Assembly (NCBI GenBank): GCA_036501535.1
Contig: DASYAE010000028.1
Location: 1 to 27,197, forward strand
Length of the DNA stretch: 27,197 bases
Direction of reading: 5' to 3'
Source: DASYAE01 sp036501535
GTDB taxonomy: Bacteria > Actinomycetota > Actinomycetes > Streptomycetales > Catenulisporaceae
Numbering within the stretch: the first letter of the stretch is position 1; every line of letters starts with the position of its first letter. The translations under genes and the position numbers were made by a program. This document shows positions 12,614 to 19,667 of the stretch, in pieces. The notes beneath the pieces are model-generated. The model did not search any database. It had not been told where the DNA came from and worked only from the letters and a program-made list of their open reading frames with translations.

Positions 12614-14800
12614 ATGCGCGACCTGAAACAGGCCCCGGCGGTCACCTTCCTCGGACACGCCGGGCTGTCGGTGGACGCCGCCGCGTTCCGGCTTGTGTGC
12701 GACCCCTGGTTCGACAGCGCCGGCGCCAACCTGGGATCCTGGCACCAGTATCCGCGCAACGACCACCTGGACCTGGAGCCGCTGCAGCAGGCGGACTGGA
12801 TCGCGGTGACGCACGAGCACCTCGACCACTTCGACCCCTGGTTCCTGGCCCGGCTCCCGTCCACCGCACGGGTGCTGATACCCAAGTACCCGGCCGCCGG
12901 CTTCCGGCGCAGGGTCGAGGAGGCCTGCGCCGGCACCGTCGTCGAACTCGAGCCCTGGCAGCCGTTCCCGCTGGACAACCGCGGCTCCTGGATCGTCGCG
13001 ATCCCCGACGTGTCGCCGATGTGGCACGACGCGGCCTTCCTGATCGTCGCGGACGGGCACTCCGTCCTGAACTGCAACGACGCCAAGCTCACCCCCGCGC
13101 AGACGCGCCGCGCCAAGCACATGGCGGGCGGAGCGCTGTCGCTGATGGCGCTTCAGGCCTCGCCGGCCGCCTGGCACCCCATGGCCTACGACAACTACCC
13201 GCCGGAGGAGGTCCGGCGGATCGCCTGGGAGAAGAAGCTCGCCAAACTGCGCGCGGCGGCGCGTCTCGTCCGGGCCACCGCGCCCGACCTGGCCGTGCCC
13301 TTCGCGGGGCCGCCGTGCTTCCTCGACGACGACCTGCGCGGCAACAACTGGGTGCTCGACCGCGGAGCCGACGGTGCCTACACCGATCCCGAGGAAGCAC
13401 GCGCCTGGCTGTCGGAACGCCTCCCGCAGCAGCAGTGGGAGTCGTTCCGGCCCGGAGACCGGATAGACCTCGGCAGCCGGGAGGTCACACGCGATCAGAT
13501 GTCGTCGACGTTCCGGTTCGAGGACAGAGATGCCTACCTCGCTGAATACGCGGCCGACCGCGCCGGCGCCATCGCCGCGGCCAGGGCGGCCTGTCCGGAG
13601 CCCGGACCGGAGCTGCGCGCCCTGTTCACCGAGCACTTCGAGCAGCTGGGCCGGCTCAGCGAGTACTTCAACGACCAGATCGACATGACCGTGCGGTTCA
13701 CCGTCGGCGGCCCGCACGGCGGCCAGTGGGACGTCGCGCTGACCCGCGGCGGGGTGCAGGTCGGGGAGGTGCTGACCGAGAAGCCCAGCTATCACCTGAC
13801 CGTGGACGGCAGATGGCTGATGCCCGTGCTCACCGGAAGGATGAGCTGGGAGGGGCTGCTGCTCTCCCTGCGGGTGCGCTTCTACCGCGATCCCGACGTG
13901 TACAACGACTACCTCGTCGGACTGCTCAAACACGCCGATGCGGAAGCCCTCAAGGCGGTCGAGAAGTACGACACGGCGCAGAACTCTGACGAGCGCATCA
14001 CCGTCGAGGACGCCTTCGGCGACGCCTACGAGATCGGCAGGCACTGCCCCCACGCCGGTGAGGACATGTCCGTCGGCGCCATCGTCGAAGGCCGCCGGAT
14101 CACGTGCCTGCGCCACAACTTCACGTTCGACCTGGAGACCGGGCAGTGCCTCAACGCGCGCAGCCGGCCGCTCGAGGTCTCCCGCGTCCCGCCGTCCACC
14201 CTCCCTTCCCAAGCGCGGAGAAGCCCTGTGATGCGCAATCCGACTCTCTACGACCGGCAGCACTGGCCGGAGGTCCAGGTCTGGGCCAGCTACACCGAAC
14301 AACTTCCCCCCGCGGAGCTCGTGCAGAGCGTGCACGTCGTCGCCATGGACGCGGCCGGGAACATCTGCGTGTGCGAAGACGACCGGGGGAACACGTTCCT
14401 GCCCGGCGGCACCCGCGAGCCCGGCGAGTCGATCCTGGACTGCGCCGTCAGGGAACTGCGAGAGGAGGCCGGCCTCACCGTCCGGGGCGGCATCCGCTGG
14501 TTCGGCGTCCACCTGGCCGACGGATACAAGACCACTCCCTACCGCCCTTACCTGCCGCACCCCAAGAAGGCCTGGCTGTGGGGCGTCTGCGACGCCGTCC
14601 AGGACGGGCCGCCGACCAATCCCCCGGGGGCCGAGCAGGTCACCTCCGTGCAGATGCTTCCCGCCGCCGACGCGGGGAACGCCCTGTCCCGGGTGAAGTC
14701 CTGGTATCCCGAGCTGATCGAGCGCGCCCGCCACTTCCACCGGCGCGGCTCCGTCGACCAGGCGGCGGCGCCCGGCTACGGGGAGGCGGAGCTGCCATGA
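12614..14800 (+). CDS. Metallo-beta-lactamase / SCP2-like / Rieske / Nudix fusion protein
   Basis: The 728-residue frame holds four units. A UlaG-like metallo-beta-lactamase domain (about 8-235) has the metal motif THEHLDH (66-72) and NCNDAKL. A region at about 350-440 (MTVRFTVGGPHGGQWDVALT) resembles an SCP2-type fold, but this is weak. A Rieske [2Fe-2S] centre has CPH (C478, H480) and CLRH (C498, H501). A Nudix domain (about 570-705) has a complete box, G599-x5-E605-x7-R613-E614-L615-x-E617-E618-x-G620-L621. Rieske plus metallo-beta-lactamase recalls CMP-N-acetylneuraminate hydroxylase, which has the opposite order. Nudix enzymes cleave nucleoside-diphosphate links. An in-frame ATG at 14231 with GGAG just upstream could also give a separate Nudix protein. 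The start at 12614 follows GGGGG, one base after the previous stop. Confidence 0.85.
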   Translation: MRDLKQAPAVTFLGHAGLSVDAAAFRLVCDPWFDSAGANLGSWHQYPRNDHLDLEPLQQADWIAVTHEHLDHFDPWFLARLPSTARVLIPKYPAAGFRRRVEEACAGTVVELEPWQPFPLDNRGSWIVAIPDVSPMWHDAAFLIVADGHSVLNCNDAKLTPAQTRRAKHMAGGALSLMALQASPAAWHPMAYDNYPPEEVRRIAWEKKLAKLRAAARLVRATAPDLAVPFAGPPCFLDDDLRGNNWVLDRGADGAYTDPEEARAWLSERLPQQQWESFRPGDRIDLGSREVTRDQMSSTFRFEDRDAYLAEYAADRAGAIAAARAACPEPGPELRALFTEHFEQLGRLSEYFNDQIDMTVRFTVGGPHGGQWDVALTRGGVQVGEVLTEKPSYHLTVDGRWLMPVLTGRMSWEGLLLSLRVRFYRDPDVYNDYLVGLLKHADAEALKAVEKYDTAQNSDERITVEDAFGDAYEIGRHCPHAGEDMSVGAIVEGRRITCLRHNFTFDLETGQCLNARSRPLEVSRVPPSTLPSQARRSPVMRNPTLYDRQHWPEVQVWASYTEQLPPAELVQSVHVVAMDAAGNICVCEDDRGNTFLPGGTREPGESILDCAVRELREEAGLTVRGGIRWFGVHLADGYKTTPYRPYLPHPKKAWLWGVCDAVQDGPPTNPPGAEQVTSVQMLPAADAGNALSRVKSWYPELIERARHFHRRGSVDQAAAPGYGEAELP

Positions 14801-15762
14801 GCCCGGCACCTATGAACTCTGCTTTGATCGTCGACACGGACATCAACGGCGTCAACGACGACGCGTTCGCCCTCCACTACCTGCTCGCGAAGCACTGCAT
14901 CCCGGCGATGATCACCACCTGCTCGGGCAACACCCTCGCCTCCGACAGCCTCGACGACGCCCGCGCGCTTCTCGCCGCCTACGGCCTCGAGGCGAAGACG
15001 AAGACGCAGGCCGGCCCGGACACTCCCCGAGGATGGACCGCGGCGATCCACGAGTATCACCGGATCCTGCGCAAGGAGCTGGGCGGCTCGGTGTATCTCG
15101 GCGAGTTGGGCAGCCCCCGCACGCAATCCGCGTCCACAGCCGGTGGCCGGATCATCGGCCGGATCACCGGCCAGACCATCGACTACGACAACCATCTTGT
15201 CGACTACCTGGCGCTCGGCCCGCTCGGCAACCTCCGCGACGCCCTGGAGTCGAAGGCGCTTCCCGCCGCGCGTATCCGGCACCTTGTATTCTCCGGCGGC
15301 GCTTTCGGCGCACCGGGGAACGTCGGGCGCCCCGCCGAGTTCAACGTCCTGGCGGATCCGCTTGCCGCAGCCTACGTATTCGCGGCGCCCGTCGCCCGCG
15401 TCACGGTGGTCCCGCTCGACGTGACCACCGAACTCACCTACGGCCTGGCCCAGTACCGGCGGATCGCGTCCGGATCCGGCCCGTTCAGCCGGGACCTCGC
15501 GCGAACCAAGGCGGCGACCTTCGCGGTCCGCCCGGACTTCCGCGAGCCGCTCTGGGACCTGGTCGTCGCCATGGTGATGACGAACCCGGAGATCGTCACG
15601 CGCAGCGCGCGAGGCGAGGTCAGCGTCGACACGTCGCTCACCGCCTCGCTCGGTACCACGACGCTGCGACGCTCCGAACACGGCCGCGTGACGGTGGTCC
15701 TCGAGGTCGACACCGACCGGGTACTGCAGGAGATGGCCCACGCCTTCGAGGGAGCCGAGTAA
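14797..15762 (+). CDS. Nucleoside-hydrolase-like protein with altered active site
   Basis: This 321-residue protein is of the inosine/uridine-preferring nucleoside hydrolase family. The calcium-binding signature appears as DTDINGVNDDAFAL (D13, D15, D21, D22), followed by GPLGNL (141-146), EFNVLADPLAA (181-191) and VPLDVT (205-210). Family members break the N-glycosidic bond of ribonucleosides. In the usual C-terminal LHDPLAVA block the catalytic His is replaced by Trp (PLWDLVVAM, W253), while the calcium-ligand Asp D254 is kept. The substrate or mechanism may therefore differ. The start ATG 14797 overlaps the previous stop (ATGA) and is preceded by GGGGAGG, so it is translationally coupled to the fusion enzyme. 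Confidence 0.85.
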   Translation: MSPAPMNSALIVDTDINGVNDDAFALHYLLAKHCIPAMITTCSGNTLASDSLDDARALLAAYGLEAKTKTQAGPDTPRGWTAAIHEYHRILRKELGGSVYLGELGSPRTQSASTAGGRIIGRITGQTIDYDNHLVDYLALGPLGNLRDALESKALPAARIRHLVFSGGAFGAPGNVGRPAEFNVLADPLAAAYVFAAPVARVTVVPLDVTTELTYGLAQYRRIASGSGPFSRDLARTKAATFAVRPDFREPLWDLVVAMVMTNPEIVTRSARGEVSVDTSLTASLGTTTLRRSEHGRVTVVLEVDTDRVLQEMAHAFEGAE

Positions 15763-16631
15763 TGACAGCCTTCGGAGAAGACCTGATCGGCCGCACGTCG
15801 GTGGTGATCCCGGTCAAGGACGACCCGCTGATCTTCCGCTGCCTCGAGTCGATCGACGAACCCGTCGAGGTCATCGTGGTGACCAACGGCAGCACGCCGC
15901 AGTTCGTGAAGTCGCTGGCCTCGTTCGAGAAGCATCCGCTGGAGATCGTCTCGCTGGAGAAGCCGGGCATCGGCGCGGCCTTCAACGCCGGCGCGGAGAA
16001 GGCCACCGGCGACTTCATCCTGCTCATGGACTCGGACTGCGTCTTCACCCCGGGCAGCATCCGGGCCATGGCCGAGGGTCTGGGCAGCGGCGACTTCTCC
16101 CGCGGACGCACCGTCTTCAGCAGCCACAGCTGGGCCACCCGCATGACGGCCCGCACCCGCGAGTACACGGAAGACGCCCTGCGTACGCGTCGTCCGAACG
16201 CTTATAGCCCTCCGCTGCTCTATCGCAAGGATGTTATCCAGCGCATGGGCGGCTACCACTTCGATCCGCGCCTGGGCTGGCGCGAGGACCGCGACTTCGA
16301 GTTGCGCCGGCGCGCGGCGGGGCTGCCCGTCGCGTTCGTACCTGAGGGCACCGTCGTTCACAAGCCGCTGAGCATCCGGGCCGACCTGGCCAGTGTGCTC
16401 AATTACGGCGCCGGTCAGCACCGCGGGGAACTCCTCGGCATCCTCCCGAAGATCTCCCTGCGGCACGAGATCGCCAAGACCGCGCGCTCTGTCACCCGCA
16501 TCGCCGTGGGAACGCGGAATCCCGTGCTGGCCGTCTATCCCGTCGTGCGCCTCCTGGCCCTCCTGCGGGGCTATCGGGAGGCGGCCAGGAGGCACGCGGG
16601 CTCACGCCTTCATCAGGGCGGTGACGCGTGA
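15762..16631 (+). CDS. Family 2 glycosyltransferase
   Basis: This 289-residue GT-A enzyme begins TSVVIPVKDDPLIFRCLESI and has VIVVTNGS. The metal/nucleotide motif is MDSDCVF (DSD at 90-92), and the acceptor-side block is GWREDRDFELRRRAAG. The C-terminal 60 residues are basic, with a hydrophobic stretch (NPVLAVYPVVRLLALLRGY) that may touch the membrane. It should transfer a sugar from an NDP-sugar, but donor and acceptor are unknown. The start is ATG 15762 in a TAATG overlap with the previous stop. The next gene starts within its own stop (GTGA), so the three products are probably made in step. Confidence 0.9.
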   Translation: MTAFGEDLIGRTSVVIPVKDDPLIFRCLESIDEPVEVIVVTNGSTPQFVKSLASFEKHPLEIVSLEKPGIGAAFNAGAEKATGDFILLMDSDCVFTPGSIRAMAEGLGSGDFSRGRTVFSSHSWATRMTARTREYTEDALRTRRPNAYSPPLLYRKDVIQRMGGYHFDPRLGWREDRDFELRRRAAGLPVAFVPEGTVVHKPLSIRADLASVLNYGAGQHRGELLGILPKISLRHEIAKTARSVTRIAVGTRNPVLAVYPVVRLLALLRGYREAARRHAGSRLHQGGDA

Positions 16632-17446
16632 TCATCGCGTGTGACCTCGACGGTACCCTGACCGACCGGAGCGGTGTCATCTCGGCGGAGAACGCCAAGG
16701 CTCTGCGATGGGCGAAGGACCGCGGTGCCGCCTGCGTTCTCGCCACCAGCCGGCCGTCTCGCTGCCTCGACCTGCCAGCGCGACAGGTTGCGCTATTCGA
16801 CAGCATCTTCACGTGCGACGGGGCGGAACAGGCCGCCCCGGAACCGGCCGGAATCCGGATGCCACTGTCACTGAGCGACATTCAACGTGTCATGAACGCG
16901 CTCCGGGACGCGGACATCGCTGGTGCGTACGCGGTCGAGTTCGGTACTAGCCTGGGCCACGAGGAAAACTACACAGGATGGCCCGCCACGGACTCGGGCG
17001 CGCCCGCCCGGACCGGTCCGGTGCAGGAACTGTGCCGGAAAGGACCGGTCGCCCGGATCTTCTTCCGCCCGGCTACTCAGGGCGCTGCGGTACTTCCGGC
17101 CGCGGCGGCCGCCCTGACGGCTGCGGCAGATGACTGCATCGCGTGCAGCATCGTGGAGCAACCGGGATCGGGCGGCCTCGTGCAGATCTCGAGTCGGACG
17201 GCCACCAAAGGCAACGCCGTGCAGGCCTGGATGGCCGGCACCGGCCGGACCGGACAGCGGCTGATCGCCTTCGGCGACCAGCTCAACGATCTGTCGATGC
17301 TGGAGCTGGCCGACGACTCCTTCGCCGTCGGCGACGCGCATCCCCGCCTGCGCCGGCGGTACGCGCATCTCCCCAACGCCGACAACTCGGCCGTCGCCCG
17401 GGCGATCCACCAGACACTGGAGCTGGCCCTCGGGAGCACGAAGTGA
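16628..17446 (+). CDS. HAD-superfamily (Cof-type) phosphatase
   Basis: The protein has 272 residues. Motif I is DLDGTLTD (D6, D8), motif II is in VLATSRP (about 38-43), motif III is likely K194 (TATKGNA) and motif IV is FGDQLNDLSML (G216-D217, D221). The position of the C2-type cap between motifs II and III fits the Cof/sucrose-phosphatase subgroup, which acts on sugar or nucleotide phosphates. Placed between two glycosyltransferase-type genes, it probably removes a phosphate from a sugar intermediate or from the product before export. The start is GTG 16628, overlapping the upstream stop by four bases. Confidence 0.88.
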   Translation: MIIACDLDGTLTDRSGVISAENAKALRWAKDRGAACVLATSRPSRCLDLPARQVALFDSIFTCDGAEQAAPEPAGIRMPLSLSDIQRVMNALRDADIAGAYAVEFGTSLGHEENYTGWPATDSGAPARTGPVQELCRKGPVARIFFRPATQGAAVLPAAAAALTAAADDCIACSIVEQPGSGGLVQISSRTATKGNAVQAWMAGTGRTGQRLIAFGDQLNDLSMLELADDSFAVGDAHPRLRRRYAHLPNADNSAVARAIHQTLELALGSTK

Positions 17447-17477
17447 CCATGCAGGACAACGATGGGAGAGATCTGAC

Positions 17478-18311
17478 GTGACGATCCGCTTCGCGTCGGT
17501 GGTCGGCGCCGACACCGGCCTGCTGGATGCCGCCATCAGGCACTACCGCGACCTCGGCGTCGAGTCCTTCCACCTGATCCGGCACGTCGAGTCGCTGGAC
17601 GACCCGGAGTTCCGGCGGGACCGGGACGTGCTCGCCCGGCACGGGCTCGAGTTCGCCGCAGTGCATCAGGGCCCGTGGGACGAGGATCTCAACGGGTACA
17701 TGATCAGGTCACAGATGCGGCGGCATCCCGACGACTGGTGGGCCGTCGCGGACCTCGACGAGTTCCACGTCTACGACCGTCGGCTGGCCGACGTCATCGC
17801 CGCCTGCGAGGCCGGCGGGTACGACTACGTCGTCGGTGCACTGCTGGACCGGGTCGCCGCCGACGGCAGTCTTCCGGCGCTGAAGCCGGCCGAGTCGATC
17901 TGGGCGCAGTACCCGCTCGCCGGGCTGGTGACGCTGCGTGTGCCGCGAGCGGGGACGTCGAAGGTGACACTCGCCCGCGGCGACGTGCAGCTGGAGCTCG
18001 GCCAGCACGGAGCGCGAACGGGCCGGCCGCTGCCCGCAGAGGAGGCCTTCCCGCAGGTGCACCACTTCAAGTGGACCGACTCGGTGCTTCCGCGGCTCAT
18101 CCGCCGGGAGCAGCTGTATTCGTCCGGCGACTGGCACCTGACCTACCCGGACACCGTCGACGAGTCGCGCCGGATGCTCAAGCACCTCGAGGCCAACGGC
18201 GGCCGCATCGACGTCACGGCCGAGGATCTCGCGATGCAGCGCTGCGGCAGCGGTTACTCGGACTACGTGCCGTGGGCGGACCTCGTCCCCGTGCTCAGGG
18301 CTCGCAGATAG
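17478..18311 (+). CDS. Glycosyltransferase-like protein (GT2/GT92 type)
   Basis: This 277-residue protein begins IRFASVVGADTGLLDAAIRH, with YRDLGVESFHLI after it. The WWAVADLDEFHVY block (87-99) gives a D-x-D-E-F motif as in GT92 and related GT2 enzymes that act on glycans. The segment VHHFKWTDSVLPRLIRRE is the usual C-terminal block of such proteins. Function is inferred from these patterns only. The start is GTG 17478 with GGGAGAG eight bases upstream and a 31-base gap after the phosphatase, the first real gap in the operon. It may add a second sugar to the same acceptor. Confidence 0.75.
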   Translation: MTIRFASVVGADTGLLDAAIRHYRDLGVESFHLIRHVESLDDPEFRRDRDVLARHGLEFAAVHQGPWDEDLNGYMIRSQMRRHPDDWWAVADLDEFHVYDRRLADVIAACEAGGYDYVVGALLDRVAADGSLPALKPAESIWAQYPLAGLVTLRVPRAGTSKVTLARGDVQLELGQHGARTGRPLPAEEAFPQVHHFKWTDSVLPRLIRREQLYSSGDWHLTYPDTVDESRRMLKHLEANGGRIDVTAEDLAMQRCGSGYSDYVPWADLVPVLRARR

Positions 18312-18367
18312 ACGGCAGGGCACGGTCCGCCGGTCCGATGGCAGTGCAGGATCAGTGAGGGAGCAAA

Positions 18368-19639
18368 GTGGAGCTCGCATACGAACCCCGTCCTGAGCCT
18401 GAGGTCGCCGACCGTTCGCCCGGGTCCGGCCCGCTCGGCCGCACGGCGGTGTGGCTGGGCGTCGCCACGGGCTGCTATGGCCTGGCGTTGTCGGTGTTCA
18501 TCACGACGACCAGCTTGTTCCTCGCCGATGCCGTCCGGGTGGGGCCGATGCTCATCGGCCTGTACTTCGCCGGGTGCGCCGTGGCCGGCATCGGCGTGAG
18601 CCTGGCCGCGGGACGGCTTTCGGACCGGCTCTCCGACCGGCGGGTCGCCCTTGCGGCGACCGCGCTGGCCGGGGTCGTCGGGGCGGTGGCCTTCGCCGTC
18701 GTCCGGAACTACGCGGCGGTGTTCGTCACGGGGGCCGTGCTGCTCAGCCTGAGCGGCGCATATCTTCCGCAGCTGTTCGCGTACGTCAAGGAGTTCGCCG
18801 AGTCCGCCGGCCGGGAGGTGACCCCGTTCAGCTCCGCTGTGCGGTCGGTCGTCTCCGCCGGCTGGATCGTCGGGCCGCCGATCGGCTTCTTCCTGCTGGC
18901 GCACGTCGGCTTCGGCGCCATGTATTTGAGCACTGCGATCCTCTATCTGGTGGCCGCGCTGCTCGGCCGCTGGTTCCTGCCGGCCCTGCCCGCGCCGCCC
19001 GGACCGGCGGCCGAGGACACTGACACTGACACCGCGGACAGCCGCATGCCCGGGCTGCGCCGGGTCATCGCCTCCGTGTCGCGCCGCACCTGGTTCCTGC
19101 TCGGCGCGGTCACGGCGGTCAACGTCGCCGACCAGATGTATCTGATCGTCATCGCGCTGTACGTCACCAAGGACCTGCACCTGTCGGCAGCCTTGGTCGG
19201 CCTGATGGCAGGGATCTGCGCGGCGCTCGAGATCCCGCTGATGATCACGGTGGGCCGCTTCGCCGACCGGATCGGGAAGCTGCGCGTCGTGGCGGCCGCA
19301 GTGGTCCTCGCCGTCGTGTTCTTCTGCCTGCTGCCGGTGGCCGGCTCGACCGCGGTCCTGATCGCCCTGCAGCTGCCGAACGCCATGTGGACCGCGGTGA
19401 TCATGAACCTCCCGATGGTGGTGGTGCAGCAGGAGATACCCGGCGGGGCCGGCACCGTGTCAGCGCTCTACTCGTCCGTCTTCCCGCTCGCCCAGCTGCT
19501 GGCGGGAGGCATCACCGGCGTGGTGGCCGCGCAGACCGGATACCGGGACGTGTTCTGGATCTGCGCCGCTCTGTGCGTGCTCGCCGCCGTATTCCTGCTC
19601 TGCCGGACCGCTTCGCGGCCAAGACAAACAGGGGTCTGA
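18368..19639 (+). CDS. Major facilitator sugar-efflux transporter, SetA/SetB-like
   Basis: This 423-residue protein has about 12 hydrophobic segments. Its pattern matches the SET family of sugar-efflux pumps. SLFLADAVRVGPMLIGLYFAG comes in the first pair of helices, GRLSDRLSDRR in loop 2-3, FAYVKEFAESAGREV and WIVGPPIGFFL in the middle, and a second-half RFADRIGK loop and QQEIPGGAGTVSALY near the end. SET proteins export sugars and glycosides, which fits an operon with two glycosyltransferase-type proteins, and this pump probably exports the product. The loop between the halves carries a DTDTDTAD repeat. The start is GTG 18368 with GAGGGAG just upstream. Confidence 0.87.
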   Translation: MELAYEPRPEPEVADRSPGSGPLGRTAVWLGVATGCYGLALSVFITTTSLFLADAVRVGPMLIGLYFAGCAVAGIGVSLAAGRLSDRLSDRRVALAATALAGVVGAVAFAVVRNYAAVFVTGAVLLSLSGAYLPQLFAYVKEFAESAGREVTPFSSAVRSVVSAGWIVGPPIGFFLLAHVGFGAMYLSTAILYLVAALLGRWFLPALPAPPGPAAEDTDTDTADSRMPGLRRVIASVSRRTWFLLGAVTAVNVADQMYLIVIALYVTKDLHLSAALVGLMAGICAALEIPLMITVGRFADRIGKLRVVAAAVVLAVVFFCLLPVAGSTAVLIALQLPNAMWTAVIMNLPMVVVQQEIPGGAGTVSALYSSVFPLAQLLAGGITGVVAAQTGYRDVFWICAALCVLAAVFLLCRTASRPRQTGV

Positions 19640-19652
19640 CCCGGCTCGGGTC
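19638..19652. terminator. Hairpin at the end of the metabolite operon
   Basis: GACCCG (19638-19643) pairs with CGGGTC (19647-19652) around a three-base loop. The stem begins inside the exporter's stop codon, and the convergent STAND gene ends 16 bases further on. It could serve both strands. No T tract is present. Confidence 0.45.
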
Positions 19653-19667
19653 GGACTCGGGTCCGCC

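Noticed and set aside
12530..14809. 759-residue minus-strand open frame opposite the fusion enzyme
   Set aside because: It is an antisense shadow caused by high third-position GC. It shows no family motifs, while the plus strand has four recognisable domain signatures.
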